DNA from: Tipula vernalis
Lineage: Eukaryota > Arthropoda > Insecta > Diptera > Tipulidae
Assembly (NCBI GenBank): GCA_958295665.1
Contig: OY282560.1
Location: 87,768,311 to 87,832,310, forward strand
Reading direction: 5' to 3'
Length of the DNA: 64,000 nucleotides
In this document: positions 12,080 through 24,237 of the stretch, in pieces
Numbering within the stretch: the stretch's first letter is position 1
Layout: each line of letters begins with the position of its first letter
Notes under the pieces: generated by a model
Told to the model about the DNA's origin: nothing
Seen by the model: the letters and a program-made list of their open reading frames with translations, nothing else
Databases searched by the model: none
Position numbers and translations under genes: made by a program

Positions 12080-12660
12080 AGTATATCGTTAATCGGATGG
12101 TCAACAATAGTTAATAATTATATTGCTAAAACTGTTTGTTGGTGGCAAAGGGCCAATGAAATCTATATGCAAATATTAGAATCGTCCTTTTGGAATATCG
12201 GACCGACCAAATTATATTTTAGTATGTCGAGTAACATTTGATTTTTGGCACCCTGGACATAGCTTGGTTCAATTATTACAGTTCTGGTTCATTTTTTGCC
12301 AGAAATCTTTGTTTGTAACAAGTTTACGTGATGCACGCACGCCAGGATCAACTATTTCACTCGTCTCACTGATACGCTATAATACATCCGTAACAATGTT
12401 TTTCGTTCGTTTGATCCCTTCGATTGTCTAATATTGTGAAATACCAAAAGTGCTTAACAGTCATATAGATGGCCAAAAGTTCTCTAGCGAACGTAGAATA
12501 CAGAAGATAATTTGAAGCATTTGTACTGATAGAGAATTTTCCATCGATCATTGCAAGCGCCAATAAAGCAATATTTACCAGTGCATTCAAACGCATCTTG
12601 GCAACAGACGGGGCCAACTTAACGATTTCGCATGTTTTGGTAATTTTATCAATTGTGCCA
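12080..12660 (-). pseudogene. Ty3/gypsy pol fragment: RNase H and integrase start, deleted
   Basis: Reading the minus strand, the first part gives an RNase H region: STNASNYLL followed directly by YSTFARELLAIYMTVKHF. The stretch normally found between these is missing, which indicates an internal deletion. Lower coordinates give an integrase zinc-binding and early core region: VDPGVRASRKLVTN, CPGCQKSNVTRHTK and LHIDFIGPLPPT. The region between RNase H and integrase is also shortened, and stops interrupt it. The order is the normal Ty3/gypsy pol order. No LTR was found next to it. It is a different, more decayed lineage than the element at 58.9-62.6 kb. Confidence 0.75.
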
Positions 12661-15456
12661 AATGATAATGTATTGGACTATCATGCCCAAAAATCTCTGG
12701 ACACTTTTAATCGACGTCGGCGTTGGAAAATCCAAAATCGCTTTAACCCGATCTTTAGAAGGTTTAATTCCATTTTTCCAATCGAAGAGTCCGAATTTTT
12801 CAATTTAAATATCCGGAATTCCCTTATCAAGCTACTCCGCGTCCTTTTTACGCTCGTTGTAACATAAATATTCAGAATAGGTTTAAATCCAATAATGTCC
12901 GTTTCCGCTCCGTTCACTTTTTAACTGCTCCGTTTCGGCTGTCAAAAATTTAACAAATTTGTGACATTCGTTTGGGGACGAAAAAACCGAGCCGAACGAA
13001 ACAGGTCTCATTGTATTTTAACCTTAACCTTAACCTACCAGTTAAATTATGAGATACCACATTCCATACGGTGTCTAAGCGAGCCAATCTCTGAGATTCG
13101 TATTACTTATACTATTATGATACTGTAAATTTTAGTAATTTAAAAAATCGAAAAAATCACGAGAAATAAAATTTCTCGGGGAATTGCAATCTCTACACAA
13201 AATCTCTGTCGTATTTTAATGTTAGGTGGATAGGCATCCAAAGCCGTTTTGATCCTAGCTTAAACAAAACAAAAACAATAAACAAAATGAATCATTTCCA
13301 ATTCAATAAACCAATAAACAGACTAATTCGTAATGTATTGAATTTTTAAGTTATTCTATGAAAATCACAGCAACAAACGTTAAGTTAATCCACACATAAA
13401 CAACGAGCTTTAAAGCAAAAAATTATTTACATCGATTTTGTTTTGTAAATTTTTTATTTATTTTTTGGTAAAAGTATTTTTCAATGATTTTCAATTAAAC
13501 TCCAAGCTAAAAAAAAAAAAAAATCGACTGAGACAATAAATCAATAAATGAAATACAAATATTTTGTGGATAAACGTGAAATACCAAAGAGAGTATTACT
13601 TGTTATAATTTCCAATCACGTGATTGAATTTTCACACAGTAAATTCAATTTATATGTATACGTACGTATATTATGCCATTTTAGTATTTTGCTCTCTATA
13701 CATAAATTCACGGATGGCAAAAAGAATCAAAATCAAAATGACGATTCGAACCCGACTAGGTATATAGTAGAGGTATAGAGTGTTTACCAATAAACAGCAG
13801 TGTGAAAAAAGAAAAACAAGTTGAACATTTTTAAAAACCATAAAAAATGAAAAATTCAAATAACCTTGAGAGGACGCAACAGAAAGAAAACCGATTTGTT
13901 ATTTGTTGCTGTTGTTGTTGTTGTATGAAAAGATTTTCTTTTCACTTATACATACATACAGTATTTTTCACATCTGCCCACTCAATATTTTGTCTGAATG
14001 AAGAAAATTCAAGGCTTTTTGTTTACAAAAATTTTCCTATGTGTGTATATGCCGCGCACTATCTATTCTGCTTTTCAAATAAATTTCCGTATATATTTAC
14101 AAACCAACGATAATGTTTGTAATACAAATTGAGGTTGTTTTGATTTGAACATGAATGTGTTTGTGTGTTGGTGTTGAAAAGAATTAAGATGAATTGAAAA
14201 GTTTTAAGCGGCACAACAAAGGGAAACCTATATTTCAAAGTGTTTTTCAACTTGTTCATGCGCCTTTATACCTAAAAGGGATTTAGTGCTGATTTTTTTT
14301 ATTTTTTTTTTATAAATTTAAATGTTATGTAGGCATCAATACTCTTACCCATTTTATTTCAATCCAATTTTGTTAAATATTGTCATATTCATGATTATTT
14401 TTCGCCTTAAATATTGTAAGTTTCCTTGAGATATTCGACTTTTTCATATTTTCCGGTTTTTTGTATTTTTTTATTATTTATTTTGTGCGAAACGAGCAAC
14501 AAAACGAAAGAACAAAATTGAATTTTTCGCCTTGGAGAAGAACAACACGAAATGATTATATTAAAATTGTAAATATATATAAATCAACCCTCTTTAATTC
14601 ACGCAGAGGGGTGAAATATACGCCAAACAAAATTGCCATTTTAATAAAACTTTTCCAATTAATTTAAAATAAAATAAGAGTAGCAATAAAACAAATTATG
14701 TAAATAAACAAAATAATTTTTTATTTTTTATTTTTTTACGTTGCCGATAACAATCATAATACAAACATAATTCGTATACAAATTTAACAAAAAATGTCTC
14801 ATAAAATGGGAAGTTGTTGTCACGAGGTAGTAGATAAACAATAGCAACAATTAATAAAAATGACGAGTGTAAATTAATTTTATTAAACATTTTCTTCAAA
14901 TATGTATAGGTACATATACCTGTTGTGCGACTCTAATCAAAATTGTTTGAAATTAATTGTATACGGCAAATAGAAGTAATGTTTAACTTGTAAATCCTTT
15001 AATTAATAATATTGCCTTCGTAGAATGTAGGGTGATGGTTAAGAGAATTCTTTGTCAAGCGAATCAAGATTTCACTAATTGTAGGTATTTATCAAGTATG
15101 TGTTTCAAATAAAATTAACAAAATTAATTTTAGCAAATTTAATTTGAATTGGAAAACAGAAAATGATTTCGATAAAACTTCACTGGGGTATATAGCAAAG
15201 TGAATTTTTTTTCTAAATTAATACTAAACTGAAACACGTACTATTCAAATAATGACATTTAGGGGAATCAAGAATTTTTGAGTTATCCATGAATCTGAAT
15301 CTCAGGTTGATATTAAGCTAGCCTAACAACTCTAAATGTGATTGAGATTTTTTTAAAAAAATATTATGATCTTGATAATTTCGAAACTAAAAACTAAAAA
15401 TAATATTGAATTCATTAGTTATTTCGTAATGGCGGTAGATAGAAAATTTATTTATA
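12661..15456. other. No recognised gene
   Basis: AT-rich sequence with homopolymer runs and short frames, none with a recognisable domain. A short CCTTAA triplet run near 13020 is too brief to be meaningful. Confidence 0.5.
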
Positions 15457-15867
15457 CAGGGTGTCCGGGTTTGGGATGCTTATCCGTCATGGGGTGATTC
15501 CTTGGTTCATTCTGAGAAACAAATCGTATGTGGAGGAGGGATCCATTTTTGATATCCTTTGAGATACAGGGTGTTTAAAAAATTTGGTTCAGAAAAAAAG
15601 TACACCCAAATATTAAACTGTAACTTCCAAAATATTTATCGGAGAGCAACCAACTTAGTCTTATTTGGTTGGTAATCGTATAGGCTATTATTAAGGTTTA
15701 AGTGGTTATCTTGTATCGTTTGAGAGCTATGGTGATTTAAAGTAAAAAAAAATATTTGTTTTTTATAAAATCGAGTTTTTCTCAAAAAAAACCGTTATAA
15801 TTTTTTCTTTTGTTTATTTAATTTTAATTTGTCATGATCTCCTCTACAATCCCCTCAATACATAGTT
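15457..15867 (+). repeat. Left terminal inverted repeat of the DD41D element
   Basis: About 410 bp, matched in inverse orientation by 17210-17618. It starts after a TA and ends close to the transposase stop codon. Confidence 0.88.
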
Positions 15868-15903
15868 TGGGTCGAGGAGTTATAAAAGGTGCTCAAAATG
15901 TCC

Positions 15904-16952
15904 TCATTGTGATTGAATACATTCTAATATTCGTTTAAGTATGCCTTTGGTTATATCAATTCTTGGTAATTCTTCCCTTATCTGTTGTGCTGCTGTGTGT
16001 ATTCGTTGTATAAGTTCTTCTTTTGTTTCAATTTTTTTGGAGTATACAAGCGCCTTCATCCTTCCCCATACATAAAAATCCAATACCGTAAGATCGGGGG
16101 TTCTTGCAGGCCAATGAATTGGACCATTTCTTCCAATCCAATTATTTGGATAATTTTCGTTAAAAAAATTCCTAACATTATTATGGTAGTGACAAGGTGC
16201 ACCATCATGTTGGTATGTATGCGAGAATCTACTTAAAATGGGAACATCATCAAAAAGGAGAGGCAAATCGTTTTGTAAAAATTGTAAATAACGTTCACCA
16301 TTTAATATAGGTGGTAATATGAATGGTCCAATTAATTTATCGCCAATTACACTAGCCCATACGTTTTTACACTGAATCGGTGCTGAAATGATATTTGTTT
16401 TTTCGAATGAGGATTTTCAGCAGCCCACGTGTGTAGATTGTGAAAGTTTGTTATGCCATCTCTTGTGAATAGAGATTCATCCGTCCATAGGATACGTTTC
16501 ACAAAACTTGCATTGTCCAAATTCCTTTCCATCAACAAATTACAAAACTCCAATCTTGTAGTGCGGTCTATCGGTAATAGTTGTTGAACGGGTGTTGTAT
16601 GGTATGGATGAAGATTCTCCTTGTGCAATACTTGATGAATTCGATAGCGAGAGACGTTTAATTGTAAAGCGGGCCTCCTTATGCTAATAGAAGGATTTGC
16701 TGTTACATTACGGATTATACCTTCGTCGACATCCAAATGGTTTGGTGAGACTGAATGGGGCTCCGCCCGCGTATTCGATCTTGTTACGATATTTGGCAGT
16801 CTCCTATGAATATTTATAAATACCCTTGCGTCAGGAATGCGACGTGTTGGAAATCTGAGTTGATATTCATTGCGAGCTCGTGCTGCATTACCATCGCAAA
16901 ATCCGTAAACAAAATGGATATCAATGTACTCCTCACCTGAGAACTGTGCCAT
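15904..16952 (-). pseudogene. DD41D transposase, single frameshift
   Basis: Starts at ATG 16952 (MAQFSGEEYIDIHFVYG), which gives an N-terminal helix-turn-helix region of the DUF4817-like kind. The catalytic core follows: WTDESLF (first Asp), QHDGAPCHY (second Asp) and RTPDLTVLDFYVWG (third Asp in LDF). Forty-one residues separate the second and third Asp, which defines the DD41D spacing. The frame runs to 16347 in one phase and resumes from about 16370 in another to the stop at 15904. The break is in the A-run near 16360-16370, and a one-base indel explains it. Total length would be about 350 residues, normal for the superfamily. All three catalytic residues are retained. Confidence 0.85.
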
Positions 16953-17209
16953 TATAATATTAATTTTATTAAATTAATTAAAATTTTGATTCACAACACT
17001 GATACAACACTAAATAATATCTCGAAACTAATGACTGAATCTGAAAATATTTAGTTTTTGTTTTTTCAACATTTAAACAAATGAGTTGATAATCATCGCC
17101 TACTGTTTTACAGATCAAAATAAAATTGGTAAAATATTAACACTATAACATCTCTTAATTAGATTGAGAATAAACGGAATACGAAGAAAACTATGGCACG
17201 TGGGTACAA

Positions 17210-17618
17210 GTAATGTATTGGGGGATTGTAGAAGAGATCATGACAAATTAAAATTAAATAAACAAAAGAAAAAATTATAACGGTTTTTTTTGAGAAAAAC
17301 TCGATTTTATAAAAAACAAATATTTTTTTTTACTTTAAATCACCATAGCTCTCAAACGATACAAGATAACCACTTAAACCTTAATAATAGCCTATACGAT
17401 TACCAACCAAATAAGACTAAGTTGGTTGCTCTCCGATAAATATTTTGGAAGTTACAGTTTAATATTTGGGTGTACTTTTTTTCTGAACCAAATTTTTTAA
17501 ACACGCTGTATCTCAAAGGATATCAAAAATGGATCCCCCCTCCACATACGATTTGTTTCTCAGAATGAACCAAGGAATCACCCCATGACGGATCAGCATC
17601 CCAAACCCGGACACCCTG
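17210..17618 (-). repeat. Right terminal inverted repeat of the DD41D element
   Basis: Reverse complement of 15457-15867 with scattered substitutions. It abuts TA at 17619-17620. Confidence 0.88.
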
Positions 17619-17689
17619 TATATCTGAAGATGATAGGTTATGTATCTACAATTGAATATATGTATAAATGAATAATTTCAAAGAGAATG

Positions 17690-18385
17690 CGAAAGGTTAG
17701 AAAGGGACAGCAAAATACACGACGATGTTCTAAAAATTTGGACAAATAGTGTTGAATCTATAGGCTACCAGAAAGTCATAATGAAATCGATGGCTAACTG
17801 GCAAAATTTAATTTAGATTTTACTTGAACATTATTAAGTTGAACGGCAGAAGCAAATTTTCAGCACTTATATTGGAAAGGAATAGCAAAATCTATGAAGA
17901 TATTCTAAAAATTTTCACAAATAATGATGAACCTATAGGCTAACAGGAAGTCATAATGAGGCAAGGGGTAGCAAAATCCATGACGATGTTCTAAAAATTT
18001 GCAACAATAATGATGTAACTACAGGCTAACAGAAAGTCATAATGAGATCGATCGATGGCTAATTGGCAAAATGTAATTTAGATTTTACTTGAACATTATT
18101 AAGTTGAATGGTAGAAGCAAATTTTCAGCTCTTATATTGAAAAGGGATAGCAAAATCCATGAAGATATTTAAAAAATTTTCACAAATAATGATGAACCTA
18201 TAGGCTAACAGAAAGTCATAATGATATCGATGATTCTTATATTGGAAAGGGATAGCAAAATCCATGACGATATTCTTAAAATTTGCATAAATAATGATGA
18301 ACCTATAAGCTAACAGAAAATCATAATGAGATCCATGGCTAACTGGCAAAATTTAATTTAGATTTTACTAGAACATTATTAAGTT
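17690..18385 (+). repeat. Irregular tandem repeat
   Basis: Several copies of a block containing GGGATAGCAAAATCCATGA, AATAATGATGAACCTATAGG and CTAACAGAAAGTCATAATGA. A longer shared segment, TTACTTGAACATTATTAAGT, spaces some of them. Unit length varies between about 110 and 230 bp. There is no coding motif. Confidence 0.75.
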
Positions 18386-18394
18386 GAACACAGT

Positions 18395-18447
18395 TCAAGT
18401 TTACACTATCGCGTTCCAAATTCGAATAATCCAATTCGATCTTGTTC
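18395..18447 (-). mobile_element. Fragment of LTR C, left of the satellite insertion
   Basis: TTTACACTATCGCGTTCCAA through GTTCGCCTTTT matches the part of the solo LTR at 25515-25970 just inside its TATA region. The rest of the LTR resumes at about 24117, beyond the satellite. The LTR end that should lie further left is missing. Confidence 0.7.
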
Positions 18448-18454
18448 GCCTTTT

Positions 18455-18872
18455 ACTTTCTTTTACTCTAGTAAAATAAAGTATAGTAATCATGAAAATT
18501 TTGGACCTTGAGATTTTTAGAGATTTATTTGTTTTGAGGTCCCCTGAGTCCGAAAAAGTGGGTTTCGAAATGGTGTCTGTCTGTCTGTCTGTCAGCCTGT
18601 CAGTCTGTCTGTGTCCTCTCTACAGCCCATATGGTTTAATCAATCGAACTGAAACTTCAGATTTAAGCTTTCTTGATAAATTGGGAGGTTCCAGTGAATT
18701 TTACTCCAAATCGGCTAACCGGAAGTGGCCACTCCCTTGGTCCAGAAAATTTATTTTGTAAATATCTTAAAAAGTATAAGGTTTACAAAAAACAACTTCA
18801 TACAAAATGTTTCCAAAAATTAAAAAAAAAAAAAATTCTCAAAATTCTGTGTTCGTAAAACAAAGGCGTGTG
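18455..18872 (+). repeat. Left copy of a ~400-bp direct repeat bordering the satellite
   Basis: Begins near AAAATAAAGTATAGTAATCA and includes a GTCTGTCTGTCT run and ATCAATCGAACTGAAACTTC. It is repeated in the same orientation at 23693-24116 with high similarity; the GTCTGT run is shorter there. Open frames over it are incidental. Confidence 0.85.
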
Positions 18873-21800
18873 TTGACCACACCCCAATTTTAACTAGGTA
18901 ATTAAGAGACCCATTCCATGTGCTAGCGAAATCTTTATCATCATTGTTGAGTGCGATTTCCAAAGAATAATTTCGTAGAACTTTTACTAAACAAACGATC
19001 CGTATGGATTAGGGTTTTCTAACTAGGTAATTGAGCAACCTATTCTATGTGCTAGCCAAACCTTTGTCATCATTGTTGGCAATAACCGATATTGGCCCTT
19101 GGGGGTTGAGTGCGATTTCCAAAAAATAATTTTGCCGAACTTTTACTAAACGAACGATTCATATGGATTAGGGGTTTCTAACTAGGTAATTGAGCAACCT
19201 ATTCTATGTGCTAGCCAAACCTTTGTCATCATTGTTGAGTGCGATTTCCAAAAAATAATTTCGTAGAACTTTTACTAAACAAACGATTCATATGGATTAG
19301 GGTTTTCTAACTAGGTAATTAAGGGACCTATTCCATGCGCTAGCGAAACCTTTGTCATCATTGTTGGCAATGGCCGATATTGGCCCTTGGGATTTGAGTG
19401 CGATTTCCAAAAAATAATTTTTCAGAACTTTTACTAAACGAACGATTCGTATGGATTAGGGTTTTTTAACTAGGTAATTGAGCAACCTATTCTATGTGCT
19501 AGCCAAACCTTTGTCATCATTATTGGCAATAACCGATATTGGCCCTTGGGAGTTGAGTGCGATTTCCAAAAAATAATTTTGCCGAACTTTTACTAAACAA
19601 ACGATTCGTATGGATTAGGGTTTTCTAACTAGGTAATTAAGGGACCTATTCCATGTGCTAAACTTTTACTAAACGAACGATCCGTATGGATTAGGGTTTT
19701 CTAACTAAGAAAATAAGGGACCTATTCCATGTGCTAGCGAAACCTTTGTCATCATTGTTGGCAATGGCCGATATTGGACCTTCGGGGTTGAGTGCGATTT
19801 CCACAAAATAATTTTGCAGAACTTTTACTAAACGAACGATTCGTATGGATTAGGGTTTTCTAACTAGGTATTTGAGGGACCTATTCTATGTGCTAGTCAA
19901 ACCTCTGTCATCATTGTTGGCAATGGCCGATATTGGCCATTGGGAGTTGATTGCGATTTCCAAAAAATAATTTTGCAGAACTTTTACTAAACGAACGATC
20001 CGTATGGATTAGGGTTTTCTAACTAGATAATTAAGGGACCTATTCCATGTGCTAGCGAAATCTTTGTCATCATTGTTGGCAATGGCCGATATTGGCCCTT
20101 GGGAGTTGAGTGCGATTTCCAAAAAATAATTTAGCCGAACTTTTACTAAACGAACGATTCATATGGATTAGGGGTTTCTAACTAGGTAATTGAGCAACCT
20201 ATTTTATGTGCTAGCCAAACCTTTGTCATCATTGTTAAGTGCGATTTCCAAAAAATAATTTCGTAGAACTTTTACTAAACAAACGATTCGTATGGATTAG
20301 GGTTTTCTAACTAGGTAATTAAGGGAACTATTCCATGTGCTAGCGAAACCTTTGTTTTCATTGTTGGCAATGGCCGATATTGGCCCTTCGTGGTTGAGTG
20401 CGATTTCCAAAAAATAATTTTGCAGAACTTTTTCTACAGAACGATTCGTATGGATTAGGGTTTTCTAACTAGGTATTTGAAGAACCTATTCTATGTGCTA
20501 GCCAAACATTTGTCATCATTGTTGGCAATGGCTTATATTGGCCCTTGGGATTTGAGTGCGATTTCCAAAAAATAATTTTGCAGAACTTTTACTAAACGAA
20601 CGATCCGTATGGATTAGGGTTTTCTAAATAGGTATTTGAGGGACCTATTCTATGTGCTAGTCAAACCTCTGTCATCATTGTTGGCAATGGCCGATATTGG
20701 CCATTGGGAGTTGATTGCGATTTCCAAAAAATAATTTTGCAGAACTTTTACTAAACGAACGATCCGTATGGATTAGGGTTTTCTAACTAGATAATTAAGG
20801 GACCTATTCCATGTGCTAGCGAAATCTTTGTCATCATTGTTGGCAATGGCCGATATTGGCCCTTGGGAGTTGAGTGCGATTTCCAAAAAATAATTTAGCC
20901 GAACTTTTACTAAACGAACGATTCATATGGATTAGGGGTTTCTAACTAGGTAATTGAGCAACCTATTTTATGTGCTAGCCAAACCTTTGTCATCATTGTT
21001 AAGTGCGATTTCCAAAAAATAATTTCGTAGAACTTTTACTAAACAAACGATTCGTATGGATTAGGGTTTTCTAACTAGGTAATTAAGGGACCTATTTTAT
21101 GTGCTAGCGAAACCTTTGTTTTCATTGTTGGCAATGGCCGATATTGGCCCTTCGTGGTTGAGTGCGATTTCCAAAAAATAATTTTGCAGAACTTTTTCTA
21201 CAGAACGATTCGTATGGATTAGGGTTTTCTAACTAGGTAATTGAGCAACCTATTCTATGTGCTAGCCAAACCTTTGTCATCATTGTTGGCAATAACCGAT
21301 ATTGGCCCTTGGGAGTTGAGTGCGATTTCCAAAAAATAATTTTGCCGAACTTTTACTAAACGAACGATTCATATGGATTAGGGGTTTCTAACTAGGTAAT
21401 TGAGCAACCTATTCTATGTGCTAGCCAAACCTTTGTCATCATTGTTGAGTGCGATTTCCAAAAAATAATTTCGTAGAACTTTTACTAAACAAACGATTCG
21501 TATGGATTAGGGTTTTCTAACTAGGTAATTAAGGGACCTATTCCATGTGATAGCGAAACCTTTGTCATCATTGTTGGCAATGGCCGATATTGGCCCTTCG
21601 GTGTTGAGTGCGATTTCCAAAAAATAATTTTGCAGAACTTTTTCTAAACGAACGATTCGTATGGATTAGGGCTTTTTAACTAGGTAATTAAGGGACCTAT
21701 TCTATGTGCTAGCGAAATCTTTATCATCATTGTTGAGTGCGATTTCAAAAAATTTATTTCGTAGAACTATTACTAAACGAATGATCCGTATAGATTAGGG

Positions 21801-23692
21801 TTATTTAACTAGGTAATTAAGGAACCAATTCCATGTGCTAAACTTTTAATTATTGAACGATTCGTATGGATTAGGGTTTTCTAACTAGGTATTTGAAGAA
21901 CCTATTCTATGTGCTAGTCAAACCTTTGTCATCATTGTTGGCAATGGCCGATATTGGCCCTTGGGAGTTGATTGCGATTTCCAAAAAATAATTTTGCAGA
22001 ACTTTTACTAAACGAACGATTCATATGGATTAGGGGTTTCTAACTAGGTAATTGAGCAACCTATTCTATGTGCTAGCCAAACCTTTGTCATCATTGTTGA
22101 GTGCGATTTCCAAAAAATAATTTCGTAGAACTTTTACTAAACAAACGATTCGTATGGATTAGGGTTTTCTAACTAGGTAATTAAGGGACCTATTCCATGT
22201 GATAGCGAAACCTTTGTCATCATTGTTGGCAATGGCCGATATTGGCCCTTCGGTGTTGAGTGCGATTTCCAAAAAATAATTTTGCAGAACTTTTTCTAAA
22301 CGAACGATTCGTATGGATTAGGGCTTTTTAACTAGGTAATTAAGGGACCTATTCTATGTGCTAGCGAAATCTTTATCATCATTGTTGAGTGCGATTTCAA
22401 AAAATTTATTTCGTAGAACTATTACTAAACGAATGATCCGTATAGATTAGGGTTATTTAACTAGGTAATTAAGGAACCAATTCCATGTGCTAAACTTTTA
22501 ATTATTGAACGATTCGTATGGATTAGGGTTTTCTAACTAGGTATTTGAAGAACCTATTCTATGTGCTAGTCAAACCTTTGTCATCATTGTTGGCAATGGC
22601 CGATATTGGCCCTTGGGAGTTGATTGCGATTTCCAAAAAATAATTTTGCAGAACTTTTACTAAACGAACGATCCGTATGGATTAGGGTTTTCTAACAAGG
22701 TAATTAAGGGACCTATTGTATGTGCTAGCCAAACCGTTGTCATCATTGTTGGCAATGGCCGATATTGGCCCTTGGGATTTGAGTGCGATTTCCAAATATA
22801 ATTTTGCAGAACTTTTACTAAACGAACGATCCGTATGGATTATGGGTTTCTAACTAGGTAATTTCGTAGAACTTTTACCAAACAAACGATTCATATGGAT
22901 TAGGGTTTTCTAACTAGGAAATTAAGGGACCTATTCCATGTGTTAGCGAAACCTTTGTCATCATTGTTGGCAATGGCCGATATTGGCCCTTCGGGGTTGA
23001 GTGCGATTTCCAAAAAATAATTTTGCAGAACTTTTACTAAACGAACGATTCGTATGGATTAGGGTTTTTTAACTAGGTAATTAAGGGACCTATTCTATGT
23101 GCTAGCGAAATCTTTATCATCATTGTTGAGTGCGATTTCAAAAAATTATTTCGTAGAACTTTTACTAAACGAATGATCCATATGGATTAGGGCTATTTAA
23201 CTAGGTAATTAAGGGACCAATTCCATGTGCTTAACTTTTACTAAACAAACGATTCATATGGATTTGGGTTTTCTAACTAGGTATTTGAAGAACCTATTCT
23301 ATGTGCTAGCGAAACATTTGTCATCATTGTTGGCAATGGCCGATATTGGCCATTGGGATTTGAGTGCGATTTCCAAAATATAATTTTGCAGAACTTTTAC
23401 TAAACGAACGATCCGTATGGATTAGGGTTTTTTAACTAGGTAATTAAGGGACCTATTCCATGCGCTAGCGAAACCTTTGTCATCATTGTTGGCAATGGCC
23501 GATATTGGCCGTTCGGGGTTGAGTGCGATTTTCAAAAAATAATTTTGCAGAACTTTTACTAAACGAACGATTCTTATGGATTAGGGTTTTCTAACTAGAT
23601 AATTAAGGGACCTATTCCATGTGCGATTTCCAAAAAATAATTTCGTAGAACTTTTACTAAACGAACGATCCGTATGGATTAGGGTTTTTTTA
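18873..23692 (+). repeat. Satellite array, ~159-bp unit with ~30-bp shorter variants
   Basis: About 33 tandem units. The full unit reads from TTTTCTAACTAGGTAATTAA through TGTGCTAGCGAAACCTTTGT, GGCCGATATTGGCC and GAGTGCGATTTCCAAAAAAT to CGATTCGTATGGATTAGGG, about 159 bp. Shorter units lack the 30 bp holding GGCCGATATTGGCC, and some lack more. Higher-order copying is visible: 21361-22012 is repeated at 22013-22664 (offset 652), and 19860-20475 is repeated at 20624-21239 (offset 764). All units share one orientation. Confidence 0.95.
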
Positions 23693-24116
23693 CTTTCTTT
23701 CACTCTTATAAAATAAAGTATAGTAATCATGAAAATTTTGGACCATGAGATTTTTAGAGATTTATTTGTTTTGAGGGCCCCTGAGTCCGAAAAAGTGGGT
23801 TTCGAAATGGTGTCTGTCAGTATGTCAGTCTGTGTCCTCTCTACAGCCCATATGGTTTAATCAATCGAACTGAAACTTCAGATTTAAGCTTTTTTTGATA
23901 AATTGGGAGGTCCCAGTGAATTTTACTCCAAATCAGCTAACCGGAAGTGGCCACTTCCTTGGTCCAAAAAATTTGTTTTGCAAATATCTTAAAAAGTATA
24001 AAGTTTACAAAAAACTACTTAATACAAAATGTTTGCAAAAATTAAGAAAAAAATAAAATATCTCAAAATTCTCTGTTCGTAAAAGAAAGTCGTGTGTTGG
24101 CCACACCTCAATTTTT
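23693..24116 (+). repeat. Right copy of the ~400-bp direct repeat bordering the satellite
   Basis: Same orientation and order as 18455-18872, with a handful of substitutions and a shorter GTCTGT run. It passes directly into LTR C sequence at AGTTAGAATAGTGTAG. Confidence 0.85.
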
Positions 24117-24237
24117 TTAGTTAGAATAGTGTAGAAATCTTTAGAACTATTTTAACATGGAAAATTCCATTTAGTACAGTAAAACATTGAGCTATTAGTT
24201 TAACTTATTCTATCACACGCTAGGTGTCACCGTCACA
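24117..24237 (-). mobile_element. Fragment of LTR C, right of the satellite insertion
   Basis: AGTTAGAATAGTGTAGAAAT to CACCGTCACA matches 25850-25970, the outer U3 end of the same LTR family in minus orientation. It ends in CGTCACA, the inverted TGTGACG terminus. About 45 bp of LTR including the TATA box are missing at the junction with the satellite block. Confidence 0.8.

Larger units (their letters stand above)
15457..17618 (-). mobile_element. DD41D-type Tc1/mariner superfamily transposon with long inverted ends
   Basis: The element is 2162 bp and flanked by TA on both sides (15455-15456 and 17619-17620). Its ends are CAGGGTGTCCGGGTTTGGGA on the left and the inverted counterpart on the right. 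The inverted repeats run about 410 bp inward (15457-15867 and 17210-17618) with few differences. The single transposase frame is on the minus strand. The spacing of catalytic Asp residues fits DD41D, the arrangement reported for rosa and Visitor elements. High arm identity suggests recent activity, but the transposase has a frameshift. Confidence 0.88.

Noticed and set aside
13020..13040. CCTTAA-like run as telomere-type repeat
   Set aside because: Three imperfect units only, and not the insect TTAGG type.
18125..18349. 74-codon minus-strand frame with an internal peptide repeat
   Set aside because: The repetition follows the DNA tandem repeat; there is no start context or motif.
18873..23692. 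CRISPR-like regular repeats
   Set aside because: Units are contiguous with no unique spacers, and the context is eukaryotic; it is a satellite.
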